Positions 46,176-54,648 of a stretch of 64,000 nt of DNA are shown one piece after another. A model generated the notes under the pieces. The model ran no database searches, was not told the DNA's origin, and saw only the letters and a list, made by a program, of their open reading frames with translations. Origin of the DNA: Trichomonas vaginalis G3 (taxonomy: Eukaryota > Parabasalia > Trichomonadida > Trichomonadidae); assembly GCF_026262505.1 (NCBI RefSeq), contig NC_067207.1, forward strand, positions 3,108,252 to 3,172,251, in the 5' to 3' direction. The stretch's first letter is position 1; every line of letters starts with the position of its first letter. The translations under genes and the position numbers were made by a program.

Positions 46176-46261
46176 TTATATTCGAATAAAAAAATATATT
46201 TAAACTTTTATTTTGCTGGAACTTTTGAATCTATTATAGTTAGTATACATATCAAGGGTAC

Positions 46262-46288
46262 GGCGGCACTGCGCGCCTCCTTACCCAT
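46262..46288. repeat. GC-rich nested hairpin at the B/C boundary
   Basis: GGGTACGGCGGCACTGCGCG followed by CCTCCTTACCC: outer arms GGGTA/TTACCC, inner GGC/GCC. The plan resembles the hairpin in the M2 terminal repeat. It may mark an element edge. Confidence 0.45.
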
Positions 46289-46407
46289 TATATGTGAATT
46301 TGACACTTTACAAAACCGTTAACGTATATTTTACAACACTAACGACTTCACTAACGAATTCACTAATGTTTTCACAAACGACTTCACTAATGTAAAAATA
46401 AACGTTC

Positions 46408-46728
46408 TCACTTACAAAAGTATTGCAACTCCTCCCATTGCTGTGCTTCATATAACAGCTCATAATCTTCTGACTCACTTTCTTCTTCATATAGGTCAAA
46501 ATCACTGTCAAAATAAATGTATGTAAGTTTTGACAAAGCTAATGAAACACGCTTACCGTTTGTATCGTATGCTTGTATAAACTTTCCATTCTTCATTCCT
46601 TCATAAACGCTCAAACTAACTTTACCCTTTCTCCCTCGTATCTGATAGAATGTATTTTCACGAGGAACGAAGAACAAGTTCTTGAACTCATGACCGTTGT
46701 AGTTTGTTATCTCAATAGTTTTCGTCAT
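46408..46728 (-). CDS. Unknown 106-residue protein with acidic tail
   Basis: ATG 46728. Beta-rich first 75 residues (FFVPRENTFYQIRGRKGKVSLSVYEG...), then an acidic stretch (DLYEEESESEDYELLYE). No family recognised. The start is followed upstream by repeated AAAATAAACTTA leader sequence. Looks whole. Confidence 0.5.
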   Translation of the reverse strand: MTKTIEITNYNGHEFKNLFFVPRENTFYQIRGRKGKVSLSVYEGMKNGKFIQAYDTNGKRVSLALSKLTYIYFDSDFDLYEEESESEDYELLYEAQQWEELQYFCK

Positions 46729-46811
46729 TTATAAAAATAAAATAAAAATAAACTTAAAAATAAACTTAAAAATTAATGATATCACCACCCTCACACGTAT
46801 GAAAACATAGC

Positions 46812-46880
46812 GCAAAAATAAATTTAGGTGAAGTGGTGAAATCTCACCTCTTTTTTCACCTCTTTTTTCACCCTGTTGAA
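46812..46880. repeat. Palindrome cassette
   Basis: AGGTGAAGTGGTGAAATCTCACC followed by two CTCTTTTTTCAC units. The core has one unpaired position. Lies 3' of the gene at 46882-47409. Confidence 0.7.
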
Positions 46881-46881
46881 T

Positions 46882-47409
46882 TCATTGCTTTATAACTCTC
46901 TTCCTTGGTTTCTTTTTAGTTGCTTTCTTCACGTCTGTCTCCAACTTGACTGTCTTTCTTCTTCGGCCGTAATGATACCAGTTACTTCCACCAGTCAATG
47001 GGTCAAATGGTCTTTCGTAAGGGTTTCCATACATTCCATAGGGACCATACGGAAGAACTACTGGTGGAGAAGAAACATTTTCTTTAGTTCCATCGACTCT
47101 ATTTAAATGCATTGTTTCACCTTTCATCTGGTCATTAAAGTCTTTTGCGTGTTTTGCAAACTCATCGTCCTTTCCTAAAGCATTTTCTGACTCAGTCGCA
47201 ACCAAATTGGATGCTTTATTTATGAGCCCTATTTTATTTAATCTTAACTTCTTTACAACCCAGCCTCCAATCTTCCCTTTATTTGCATCTAATGTCTTCG
47301 AAACCCTTCCTCCACTCATTTTATTTACTGCGTCATAAGCTCCAAGTGCTTTTGCTCCAAATGCTAATGCTTTTGTTCCCATTGCGCCTAAAGCTGCCCA
47401 AGCTACCAT
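46882..47409 (-). CDS. Hydrophobic N-terminus, basic C-terminus virion-type protein
   Basis: 175 residues from ATG 47409. Ala/Gly-rich hydrophobic N-terminus (MVAWAALGAMGTKALAFGAKALGAYDA), a helical middle, a Pro/Gly/Tyr patch (VLPYGPYGMYGNPYERP) and a basic end (KKATKKKPRKRVIKQ). Comparable in plan to 9797-10198 and, loosely, to adenovirus pVI. The start codon directly abuts the stop of the upstream gene. Looks whole. Confidence 0.6.
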   Translation of the reverse strand: MVAWAALGAMGTKALAFGAKALGAYDAVNKMSGGRVSKTLDANKGKIGGWVVKKLRLNKIGLINKASNLVATESENALGKDDEFAKHAKDFNDQMKGETMHLNRVDGTKENVSSPPVVLPYGPYGMYGNPYERPFDPLTGGSNWYHYGRRRKTVKLETDVKKATKKKPRKRVIKQ

Positions 47410-47634
47410 TTACCCCATATTAAAATCATCTCTCTTCAATATTATCTCATAAAAGTTCTCGTTACTGGAGAAAGTCAATGAAACATAAGCGTTCTCATGG
47501 GCCTCGCCCTCACCGCTTTGCGGTCTATCTAACTTATTTCTTATATCATCTATACGCTTCAAAATGTCTGAACAATTGCTAACATCTTCTACAACAGTTA
47601 TTTCATCATGAATGACCTTCAAGAACAAGCTCAT
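47410..47634 (-). CDS. Small 74-residue protein with twin-hairpin insert
   Basis: ATG 47634, stop TAA directly followed by the next ATG. N-terminal MSLFLKVIHDEITVVEDVSN, then KLDRPQSGEGEAHENAY where the underlying DNA is a twin hairpin (47496-47523), then a beta-rich end. Unknown function. Looks whole. Confidence 0.6.
   Translation of the reverse strand: MSLFLKVIHDEITVVEDVSNCSDILKRIDDIRNKLDRPQSGEGEAHENAYVSLTFSSNENFYEIILKRDDFNMG
47496..47523 (-). repeat. Twin hairpin in frame
   Basis: CCGC-AAA-GCGG and GGGC-GAG-GCCC(AT) on the minus strand, encoding RPQSGEGEAH. Confidence 0.8.
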
Positions 47635-48516
47635 TTAATATGCAATTAAAATCATTTCAATAATGAGTCCATCCTTTCCATCTTTAGGTAGCACAACATC
47701 TTTCATTGAAGAAGGTTCGACAAGTCTTATGTTAAACTTACTGACAAAGTTTGTTATACTATAATGCTTCGGCGGCGAATACATATAGTTTGAAAGACAT
47801 AATATAGATTCTTCAGCAAATTCACTTATACTGGATTTTATAACAATGTTCTCACGAGACCAAATGCCACCAATTGACAATCTTGTAAGCAATCCTGCTG
47901 AACCTTCTACTGTAAACGTCGATGGTAACATTCCACGAAGGTCATCTATTGACATCGTTGAGTCACTGTATTTAAATATTTTCTTAAAGCAATCGTCATT
48001 ATCTAACCATGCAATAGCTTTGAAGTTTTCATTCGAATATACATCTGCTTCATTAAATGTAAATCCTGACTTCTTTGCAGAGATGACTTTAAAATCTATT
48101 GAGTTTGTTTCAAAATTATATGCTATGGTAACTTCTGAAGGTAATGGATGCCCTTCCGAAGTCAGTTGTTCTCTCACTACCGTTTGAAGCTTTGTAATAA
48201 AAACTTTCATGTCATCTCCTGTATCTAAGTTCACATACACAGCAACAGGGAAACTATCTTGCTTCTTTGTTTCATCATTATATCTCAAAACATTAAAGTT
48301 CTTCAATAATATTGTTCTTCCTGCTGGAATACTTCGAACCTGTCTGATTTCAATAGCTTTCTCACCTCCTACATACTCTACCCAGTGTCTTGGATATTCA
48401 TAAGTATACTGACTTTCTTGAATTTTGGTTGGTTTCATCATAACATGTTCATAGTATATCTTTATACTCTTGTCAGTTAGACTCGGTGCTATGTTCTGAA
48501 TATTTCTGACTTGCAT
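47635..48516 (-). CDS. RFDYP-block virion-type protein, lineage C
   Basis: Start chosen at MQVRNIQNIAP (48516), which leaves the usual short spacer to the divergent ATPase. 293 residues. YTYEYPRHWVEYVGGEKAIEIRQVRSI is the counterpart of YRFDYPLRWL...KAIGFRR in the two M2 genes, and the rest is beta-rich. Presence in both lineages suggests a core virion or assembly protein. Function unknown. Its stop abuts the next ATG. Looks whole. Confidence 0.6.
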   Translation of the reverse strand: MQVRNIQNIAPSLTDKSIKIYYEHVMMKPTKIQESQYTYEYPRHWVEYVGGEKAIEIRQVRSIPAGRTILLKNFNVLRYNDETKKQDSFPVAVYVNLDTGDDMKVFITKLQTVVREQLTSEGHPLPSEVTIAYNFETNSIDFKVISAKKSGFTFNEADVYSNENFKAIAWLDNDDCFKKIFKYSDSTMSIDDLRGMLPSTFTVEGSAGLLTRLSIGGIWSRENIVIKSSISEFAEESILCLSNYMYSPPKHYSITNFVSKFNIRLVEPSSMKDVVLPKDGKDGLIIEMILIAY

Positions 48517-48532
48517 TTTTAATGGAGATAAA
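48517..48532. promoter_or_regulatory. 16 nt divergent start spacer
   Basis: TTTTAATGGAGATAAA lies between starts 48516 (minus) and 48533 (plus), the shortest of the set. Confidence 0.55.
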
Positions 48533-49420
48533 ATGAAGCATTTAATACATGATGTAGATGAAGACATGAATGAAACTACAGACAAACTTAACTCTTCTCT
48601 TATTCTTCCTTTCAGCAAAGATTATGAATTCTGTTCAAATGGTGTGTATTTCTATTGTGGAAAGATGGGTTCAGGTAAGACATTTAACCTCATTCGTCAT
48701 ATACTCATAACAGAGCGTTTAGGAAACGACTCTTACTATGACCAAATCATTATATCAGCAACTTCAGACTCTATGGATTCAACAGCGAAAACATTTATGT
48801 CAAAAGTTCAAGCCTCTGTCGTTAAAGTTCCAGACAGTGAACTCATTGAATTTCTTCAACGTTACATTCGACGTAAGAGGAAATATTATGCCATCGTAGA
48901 GTTCATACAGTCAGGAATGCAAAAGACTTCTGAGGAGATGGAAAGAATTATTGACAAACACCACTTACGTCAATACTCAGGAGTTTACGATATGAAACGA
49001 CTTACAAACTACATTCTATCAAAACTTTCAAAATACCCCTTCAAAAAGTATCCTTCAAACACTCTGCTCGTTTGTGACGACTTCGCCGGAAAAGGTTTAG
49101 TGTCAAAGCCTGACTCACCATTAGCTAACATCATTACTAAAGTCAGACATTACCACTTAACTGTAGCAATACTTATGCAAACATGGAGGTTTTTAGCTTT
49201 AAACATAAAACGTCTCATAACTGACTTCGTTATCTTTCAAGGTTTCTCACGCTATGATATTGAACTCATTTGGAAACAGTCAGGTATAACATTACCTTTT
49301 GAAGAAATTTGGGAAGCATATAAGTCTCTCATCTCTCCTCGTTCATACCTTGAGATTCATATCATGACTAATACCATTAAAGTCAAAAATATTCCATGGG
49401 AACGACCAACATTGTTTTAA
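48533..49420 (+). CDS. Virion DNA-packaging ATPase (FtsK/HerA, A32-like), lineage C
   Basis: 295 residues. Walker A GKMGSGKT at 43-50, Walker B LLVCDDF at 178-184, and the RHYHLTVAILMQTWRFL sensor region. It aligns along its length with the M2 ATPase (19059-19934), with similar words (YYAIVEFIQSG, LLxxDDFA) but low overall identity, so the two lineages separated long ago. The role is DNA packaging into capsids. The stop overlaps that of 49417. Looks whole. Confidence 0.87.
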   Translation: MKHLIHDVDEDMNETTDKLNSSLILPFSKDYEFCSNGVYFYCGKMGSGKTFNLIRHILITERLGNDSYYDQIIISATSDSMDSTAKTFMSKVQASVVKVPDSELIEFLQRYIRRKRKYYAIVEFIQSGMQKTSEEMERIIDKHHLRQYSGVYDMKRLTNYILSKLSKYPFKKYPSNTLLVCDDFAGKGLVSKPDSPLANIITKVRHYHLTVAILMQTWRFLALNIKRLITDFVIFQGFSRYDIELIWKQSGITLPFEEIWEAYKSLISPRSYLEIHIMTNTIKVKNIPWERPTLF

Positions 49421-49818
49421 AGTTTAACCTTCAATTGACTGATGGTAAACAAATTCCATGCATCTCTGTCGCCATTTCTGTTAATATTTTTGCTGTCATT
49501 CATATCATCCACTTCCCCATCCGTTAGCTTTTGAGGATATGCGTTAGAATAGCTGTTCTTAAATGAAGGCTTTTCACCTTTGAGAGCATAAACTCTATAA
49601 CTTTCTGCATACTTTATGTTTGAACCTCCTGAGCCATCATTGACATAAATTTTTATAGGCTTCCACCCTTTGTTCATATTCCTGCTTCTTCCCTTTGCTC
49701 TTTTGTTCAGTAGTTCTACATCTTTATACACAGCTCCTGTCTCAGTGAATTCAACAATATTTTCATTCGTTAGCTTTACATTCAAACCCTTGTCGAGTAT
49801 ATTGTTCATTTCATACAT
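49417..49818 (-). CDS. Unknown 133-residue basic protein
   Basis: Start set at MYEMNNILDKGL (49818), 25 nt from the divergent CCG gene. The longer frame would overlap that gene. Basic centre (NKRAKGRSRNMNKGWKPIKI), then a Ser/Asn-rich region and LFTISQLKVKL end. Unknown family. Looks whole. Confidence 0.5.
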   Translation of the reverse strand: MYEMNNILDKGLNVKLTNENIVEFTETGAVYKDVELLNKRAKGRSRNMNKGWKPIKIYVNDGSGGSNIKYAESYRVYALKGEKPSFKNSYSNAYPQKLTDGEVDDMNDSKNINRNGDRDAWNLFTISQLKVKL

Positions 49819-49843
49819 ATAAAAGGTTTTTATTCTATATGAA

Positions 49844-50437
49844 ATGAGAAGCAAATCCATCTTAGCTGGTGCCGTTAATGTTCCAATTGAACCAACATCA
49901 AATGTTGACTCACGAACGACAAACAATATTGTCATAAAGAACTATAGTTCGGAGTGTTTGAAAGAAAAAGAACCAGATCTTAAGTCGGTGAATTTAAACA
50001 CAGCTTCAAACGCTAACGCTACATCAGATGTTAAGTTAGAGTATCCACCACTGGACCAAGTTCTTTCAAGAGAAGCCAACGACAACCCTTACACAAATGT
50101 TCAAACAAATCCTTCAGATAACGTAGACCATTACCTTCTTCAGTTATACCAAACAATTTTACTCAAAGACGATAAGAAGCTTTTGACAAATCTTATAAGT
50201 AAGAACCAAATAATTCTAACAAAGGAGGACCTTGAAAATGTTATCTCACGAATAACAGGGAAACAATGTGTCATTGACTATCTCGACCCTGAAATCGAAT
50301 GCTGTGGTCAAACTCCACTATTCATGAAAATAGGTAACATCCGCATCATTGAAATACCAGGTACTCCAGGAGTTGAGTTTAAGTATAAATATTCAAACGA
50401 GTATACAAAACTATCTACTTACTATAAATTTGTTTAA
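49844..50437 (+). CDS. CCG-motif protein, lineage C
   Basis: A 197-residue protein from ATG 49844. Disordered N-terminus (MRSKSILAGAVNVPIEP), a helical region (LLQLYQTILLKDDKKLLTNL), then DPEIECCGQTPLFMKIGNIR and a beta-rich end. This is the clearest whole member of the family shared with 23569-24146 and 45507-46175. I know of no family with this motif arrangement. It lies beside the small gene and the penton-like gene as in M2. Confidence 0.7.
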   Translation: MRSKSILAGAVNVPIEPTSNVDSRTTNNIVIKNYSSECLKEKEPDLKSVNLNTASNANATSDVKLEYPPLDQVLSREANDNPYTNVQTNPSDNVDHYLLQLYQTILLKDDKKLLTNLISKNQIILTKEDLENVISRITGKQCVIDYLDPEIECCGQTPLFMKIGNIRIIEIPGTPGVEFKYKYSNEYTKLSTYYKFV

Positions 50438-50467
50438 ATATGTTTTAGTAAATTAAAACAGTCAGGA

Positions 50468-50499
50468 GGCTCTTTGAGCCCATCTTGGCGCTTTGCGCC
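50468..50499. repeat. Twin hairpin, intergenic
   Basis: GGCTC-TTT-GAGCC and GGCGC-TTT-GCGCC, 6 nt apart, between convergent genes ending at 50437 and 50522. Confidence 0.75.
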
Positions 50500-50521
50500 G
50501 TTAGTCAAAAAATTTTTCAAG

Positions 50522-50758
50522 TTAACAATTTGTAATATCTATCCAAAACTTCTTCAACAGTATTGAATTCATCTTCATAATGTAACCTAATCTTATTGAC
50601 TTGGTGCAGTTTTCACTAACACAATATTTTTCTGTTCTCTTGACTGACATAACTAACTCATTTGTTTCATCAAACAGCAACAACCAAAGTTCATGACCTA
50701 ATACATAACATTCATACTTTATATTTTTAGCTCTGAGTTCTCTTGTAAGCTGTTGCAT
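50522..50758 (-). CDS. Small conserved 78-residue protein beside penton gene, lineage C
   Basis: ATG 50758, inside the 3' end of the penton-like gene (about 40 nt overlap). MQQLTRELRAKNIKYECYVLGHELWLLLFDE parallels MSKLLERCLKKNNIDFISCKGLYTLLNDM of the M2 gene at 23332. The last third may be altered. Function unknown. Confidence 0.5.
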   Translation of the reverse strand: MQQLTRELRAKNIKYECYVLGHELWLLLFDETNELVMSVKRTEKYCVSENCTKSIRLGYIMKMNSILLKKFWIDITNC

Positions 50759-51483
50759 TTAATATTTTCTAAAAAGTCAACTTCAACAGTCATTCGCACT
50801 GGTGCCTTCAGTTCTACAGGCTCTCCTTGAAAGTCAACAAGTCTGAATTGCATGTCTTTCAAATTATGAGGACTAATGCGAACCCATTTACCTAAATGAG
50901 TTGCTATGACAGGAACGTTTGGAATGAACATTGAATTGACTGCATAACAGAAAGACTTATATTCTACTGAACCTTTACTATTAACTCCTGAAATACCTGT
51001 GACATTAGCTATTTTTGACTCAATGTACAAACAATTACCATAACATACGTATGGAACAGATTTCATCTCAATCGTTTTGTCAACACTTTTCAAAGGAAAT
51101 GTCATATGGTATGCACCCAAAAGAAGTTGTACTCTATGACTCATTCTTGGTATCTTAAACTCTTTCTCGCTGCTGAACTTCAATGTTCCCTCAGAAGAGA
51201 GTTCGACATCTATGTTGTCAATAGTTTCTTCATTTATGAGAGTATCTATGACTCCAGCAATTTTATCTATTCTATACCCAGCTCTATTAGGAAATGTTAT
51301 AACACTTCTTTTGTCATCTATTTCAATCTCTATGAAATCTGTTTCATCTGTTATGACAAACGTTGCGATAGTATTGAAGTCAACAACTCTGAAAGCAAGC
51401 GCTTCATTCTGAAGACCTAAGTTTGTTTGTAGCTTTACTGTCCCGTATTCGTTTGGGTCTGTACTTTGCAAATAGAACAACAT
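50719..51483 (-). CDS. Penton-like minor capsid protein, lineage C
   Basis: 254 residues from ATG 51483. Beta-rich throughout: TVKLQTNLGLQNEALAFRVVD, DFIEIEIDDKRSVITFPN, then FKIPRMSHRVQLLLGAYHMTF, VPYVCYGNCLYIESKIANVTG, and KDMQFRLVDFQGEPVELKAP near the end. Same plan as 44303-45013 and the M2 gene at 22527. The vertex capsid role is inferred from Polinton gene order. Looks whole. Confidence 0.6.
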   Translation of the reverse strand: MLFYLQSTDPNEYGTVKLQTNLGLQNEALAFRVVDFNTIATFVITDETDFIEIEIDDKRSVITFPNRAGYRIDKIAGVIDTLINEETIDNIDVELSSEGTLKFSSEKEFKIPRMSHRVQLLLGAYHMTFPLKSVDKTIEMKSVPYVCYGNCLYIESKIANVTGISGVNSKGSVEYKSFCYAVNSMFIPNVPVIATHLGKWVRISPHNLKDMQFRLVDFQGEPVELKAPVRMTVEVDFLENIKCNSLQENSELKI

Positions 51484-51500
51484 TTTATTCTCATTAAAAT
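51484..51500. promoter_or_regulatory. 17 nt divergent start spacer, contains TCATTA
   Basis: TTTATTCTCATTAAAAT lies between 51483 (minus) and ATG 51501 (plus). TCATTA matches the trichomonad initiator consensus TCAY(T/A). Confidence 0.6.
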
Positions 51501-54500
51501 ATGACTATTGCTGCATATGCGTATGAAACAAATGAAGCAAGAAGAGCACATGAACTAGTAAACGAAAGCTCAACTTTAACCATTGAAGGCAATGATTTAG
51601 TCATTGACGATGGAAAAACTAAAAAAGTCATTGATTTCGATACTTTTAACACTTATGACCCATTCATTACAACAAGCAAGGTTCCCATCATAAATGATGG
51701 AACGGTGCAATATATAAATTCTACAGTAGATGCCTCATTAGTGAAAGTATTAAATGTTCTCATTGAATTGTTAAAGAGCTTTCGGTTTGACGACAACATT
51801 AAATGCCTAAAGAATTTAGTCATGAATGAGAAACAAATTCTCGGCGTTGCTGGTAGCAGTAATGATGTACACCTTATGACATTAGAATATTATAACGAAC
51901 ATAAAGATGAACTGAAAGGAGAGAAGGGTGACACCGGACCTCAAGGACCACAAGGAATACAAGGAATACAAGGAATACAAGGACCTCAAGGCGAGAACGG
52001 TTTGGATGGTGAAGATGGAAAGGATGGAAAAACTGCTAAATCATGGATATGGAACCTTATAAATACTGGTTTAACAGCTGCTTCATATGGAGTTCTTCAA
52101 TACCAAATCGGAAAGATATGGGCAGTACTTGGTGAAGAAGTTTTAGATGACGTTAAAAATGCTTTGAACTTCATTTCAAATGGTTCGGATACTATTAAAA
52201 CTTTATCTGGTTGGATGCAAGAAACAAGGAGTCAAATAGATACTGTAAGACGTATAGCAAACAATGCACGTACGGGATTGGATACTTTACGAGAAGCACA
52301 AAATACACTAAAGGAAGCAAATGATATTCTTGGCTCAGTATCAGACATGCATGAAGATTGGCTTAAAGGTATTGACAAATCTTTAAAAAATCACAGTCAG
52401 TCTATTGCTGACTACAAGAAAAGTATAGATTTTTTACATAGTGCTATGGACGTACATGATGGAAGCATAAGGAACTTACTTAATGCTAACAATAACTTAC
52501 CAGGAACTATTAAAGCATTTATAAAGTCCTTTGTAAAACCTGGTGCTCTAACATTTAGGTCTTTGAGAGCAAGAGCATTGAAGTCAAGAGATGCAGAAAC
52601 TCCAACAGAACCTACAGAAGGAACTGAAACAACAGAAACTCCAGAAGAACCACCAAAACCAACAGCTAATGAAATATTGTTCGAATATTTTCCAAGGTAC
52701 TCTGTTCTCATTGCATACATTCAAGAAATACTTAAGAAAGCAGACTTGACTTTAGGAGATGATGAAAGTTCTGTATATCTTTCGTTCCAGTTTCAAATAG
52801 CAGAACTTTTGAGACAGATATGCTTAATGTATGACAACATCTCTGATTTCACAAGATATGATGACGACCATGACCCCGAACACGGTGAAGAAGAAGTTTT
52901 ACAAACATCCATTAAGACAGGAAAGGTTTTAACTCAAAGTCTCATTATTGACACCAAAGATGGCGAAGTGGACGTTCTTCAAGAGCTGAAGAAAAATACT
53001 TCTTCGGGAGGTGGTGGTAGGCATGAACTTGAAATAAATGAGATAGAAGAGAAATTAGCCGAAAAAGCAGATAAAAACCATGTTCATTATATAAGTTCAG
53101 ACGAACAGATTATAACGGACTACCATGGATATTTAACACAGGATGAACAAATAAGCACTGAAGATGTTAATGAAAGAAGATATAAATTCATTCGTGCTAA
53201 AGGTTATGACATACACTGTACTGTACAGTATGACACAGGTAAAGCACCAGAAGCATTTGGTTATAACAATGAAATTTATGCTTCATACTTCTTTGTTAAC
53301 GGTGTATTAGTTGAACCAAGATTTACATTAAGAGTTAAGGCAAAAATAACTTTTGAAGATGCTATTAAAAGTAAAGCTGACAAAGATGAACTTGACGCAA
53401 CGAACAAAGTTTTGAAATCTCATAAACACAATATCTCCGATATAAATGAACTTCAAGCTACATTAAATAGTAAAGCTGACAAGAACCATACACATGAATC
53501 CTTCACTACTGTTAGAGCAGACGACATAATATTGAACTATACCCTTGGTTCAAGTGCACCTTTAGAGAATCCAAGTACAAGCGTAAAAGATACACTAAAC
53601 TCCTTAAATAGTAAATGTATGAACATTGAAGGTCATGTCAGAAACTTTGAAACACATGAACTACCAGCAATGTTAGATAAGAAAGCAGACAAAAATCATA
53701 CACATAACTCCTTCTCAACTGTTGCTATAGAAAGTATTGAAGGAACGGTTGGCGGAACTGGTGGGGAGGGCGGAGTCACGTCGCACGCGGCTGCATTATA
53801 TTATAAACCTCCTAACTTTCCACAAGGTTTAACTTCAAATGAAAACATAACAACGAAGAAAGAAATTAGCTGTAAAAATGTTTATGTCATGGACGATGAA
53901 AATAATGTTAAATTCACTGCTCAAGATTTATATGATAATAAAGCTGACAAGAACCATACACATAAATCCTTCACTACTGTTAGAGCAGACGACATAATAT
54001 TGAACTATACCCTTGGTTCAAGTGCACCATTAGAAAATCCAAGTACAAGCGTAAAAGATACTCTTAACAATTTAGATAACAGTTGCAGGAATATCGAAGA
54101 TCATGCCAGAAACTTTGAAGCATATGAACTACCAACAATGTTAGATAAGAAAGCAGACAAAACAGAGCTTCAAACATTAAAGACAGAAATACTTCAAACA
54201 TTATATCCTATAGGCTCTATTTATACGTCAATGAACTCAACAAATCCAGCAAGTGTTTTAGGTTTTGGTACGTGGAAGCAGATTGTAGACAAATTCTTAT
54301 ACTGTGCTAGATATTCAAAGCAAACAGGAGGTTCGAAGAAAATTAAAGAAGCAAACCTTCCACCGCACACTCATACAGGAACTACAAACACAACAGGTAA
54401 TCATTCACATTCAATAACAAAAAGAGGTTATACAAATCTTGCAGCGGGTTCGGATAGACAGGGAATGAATAGAAATGATATTTCAACTGACCCAGTAGAT

Positions 54501-54629
54501 TCAAACGCAGGTATTTTCTGTGGAACCACAGGAAATCATTCACACACTTTCACAACAAATCCAACAGGCTCGGGTGCAGATTATATGCCACCATTTGTGA
54601 CTGTATTCGCATGGTACCGTGTTCAATGA
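51501..54629 (+). CDS. Giant fibre: collagen-like, coiled-coil and phage tail-collar domains
   Basis: A 1042-residue protein that looks whole. After a globular head (about 1-130) comes a collagen-like Gly-X-Y run (GDTGPQGPQGIQGIQGIQGP and on, about 140-180). Then a long coiled-coil region (180-380), a disordered Thr/Pro/Glu linker (EPTEGTETTETPEEPPKPT), and several KADKNHTH-type fibre repeats. Two near-copies of a roughly 75-residue block (VRADDIILNYTLGSSAPLEN) lie among these. The end is the phage tail-collar domain (LYPIGSIYTSMNS...MPPFVTVFAWYR). It is presumably a trimeric host-binding fibre. A 92 bp stretch is identical to the M2 fibre gene. Confidence 0.85.
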   Translation: MTIAAYAYETNEARRAHELVNESSTLTIEGNDLVIDDGKTKKVIDFDTFNTYDPFITTSKVPIINDGTVQYINSTVDASLVKVLNVLIELLKSFRFDDNIKCLKNLVMNEKQILGVAGSSNDVHLMTLEYYNEHKDELKGEKGDTGPQGPQGIQGIQGIQGPQGENGLDGEDGKDGKTAKSWIWNLINTGLTAASYGVLQYQIGKIWAVLGEEVLDDVKNALNFISNGSDTIKTLSGWMQETRSQIDTVRRIANNARTGLDTLREAQNTLKEANDILGSVSDMHEDWLKGIDKSLKNHSQSIADYKKSIDFLHSAMDVHDGSIRNLLNANNNLPGTIKAFIKSFVKPGALTFRSLRARALKSRDAETPTEPTEGTETTETPEEPPKPTANEILFEYFPRYSVLIAYIQEILKKADLTLGDDESSVYLSFQFQIAELLRQICLMYDNISDFTRYDDDHDPEHGEEEVLQTSIKTGKVLTQSLIIDTKDGEVDVLQELKKNTSSGGGGRHELEINEIEEKLAEKADKNHVHYISSDEQIITDYHGYLTQDEQISTEDVNERRYKFIRAKGYDIHCTVQYDTGKAPEAFGYNNEIYASYFFVNGVLVEPRFTLRVKAKITFEDAIKSKADKDELDATNKVLKSHKHNISDINELQATLNSKADKNHTHESFTTVRADDIILNYTLGSSAPLENPSTSVKDTLNSLNSKCMNIEGHVRNFETHELPAMLDKKADKNHTHNSFSTVAIESIEGTVGGTGGEGGVTSHAAALYYKPPNFPQGLTSNENITTKKEISCKNVYVMDDENNVKFTAQDLYDNKADKNHTHKSFTTVRADDIILNYTLGSSAPLENPSTSVKDTLNNLDNSCRNIEDHARNFEAYELPTMLDKKADKTELQTLKTEILQTLYPIGSIYTSMNSTNPASVLGFGTWKQIVDKFLYCARYSKQTGGSKKIKEANLPPHTHTGTTNTTGNHSHSITKRGYTNLAAGSDRQGMNRNDISTDPVDSNAGIFCGTTGNHSHTFTTNPTGSGADYMPPFVTVFAWYRVQ

Positions 54630-54648
54630 AATCTTTAACTTTACATAA

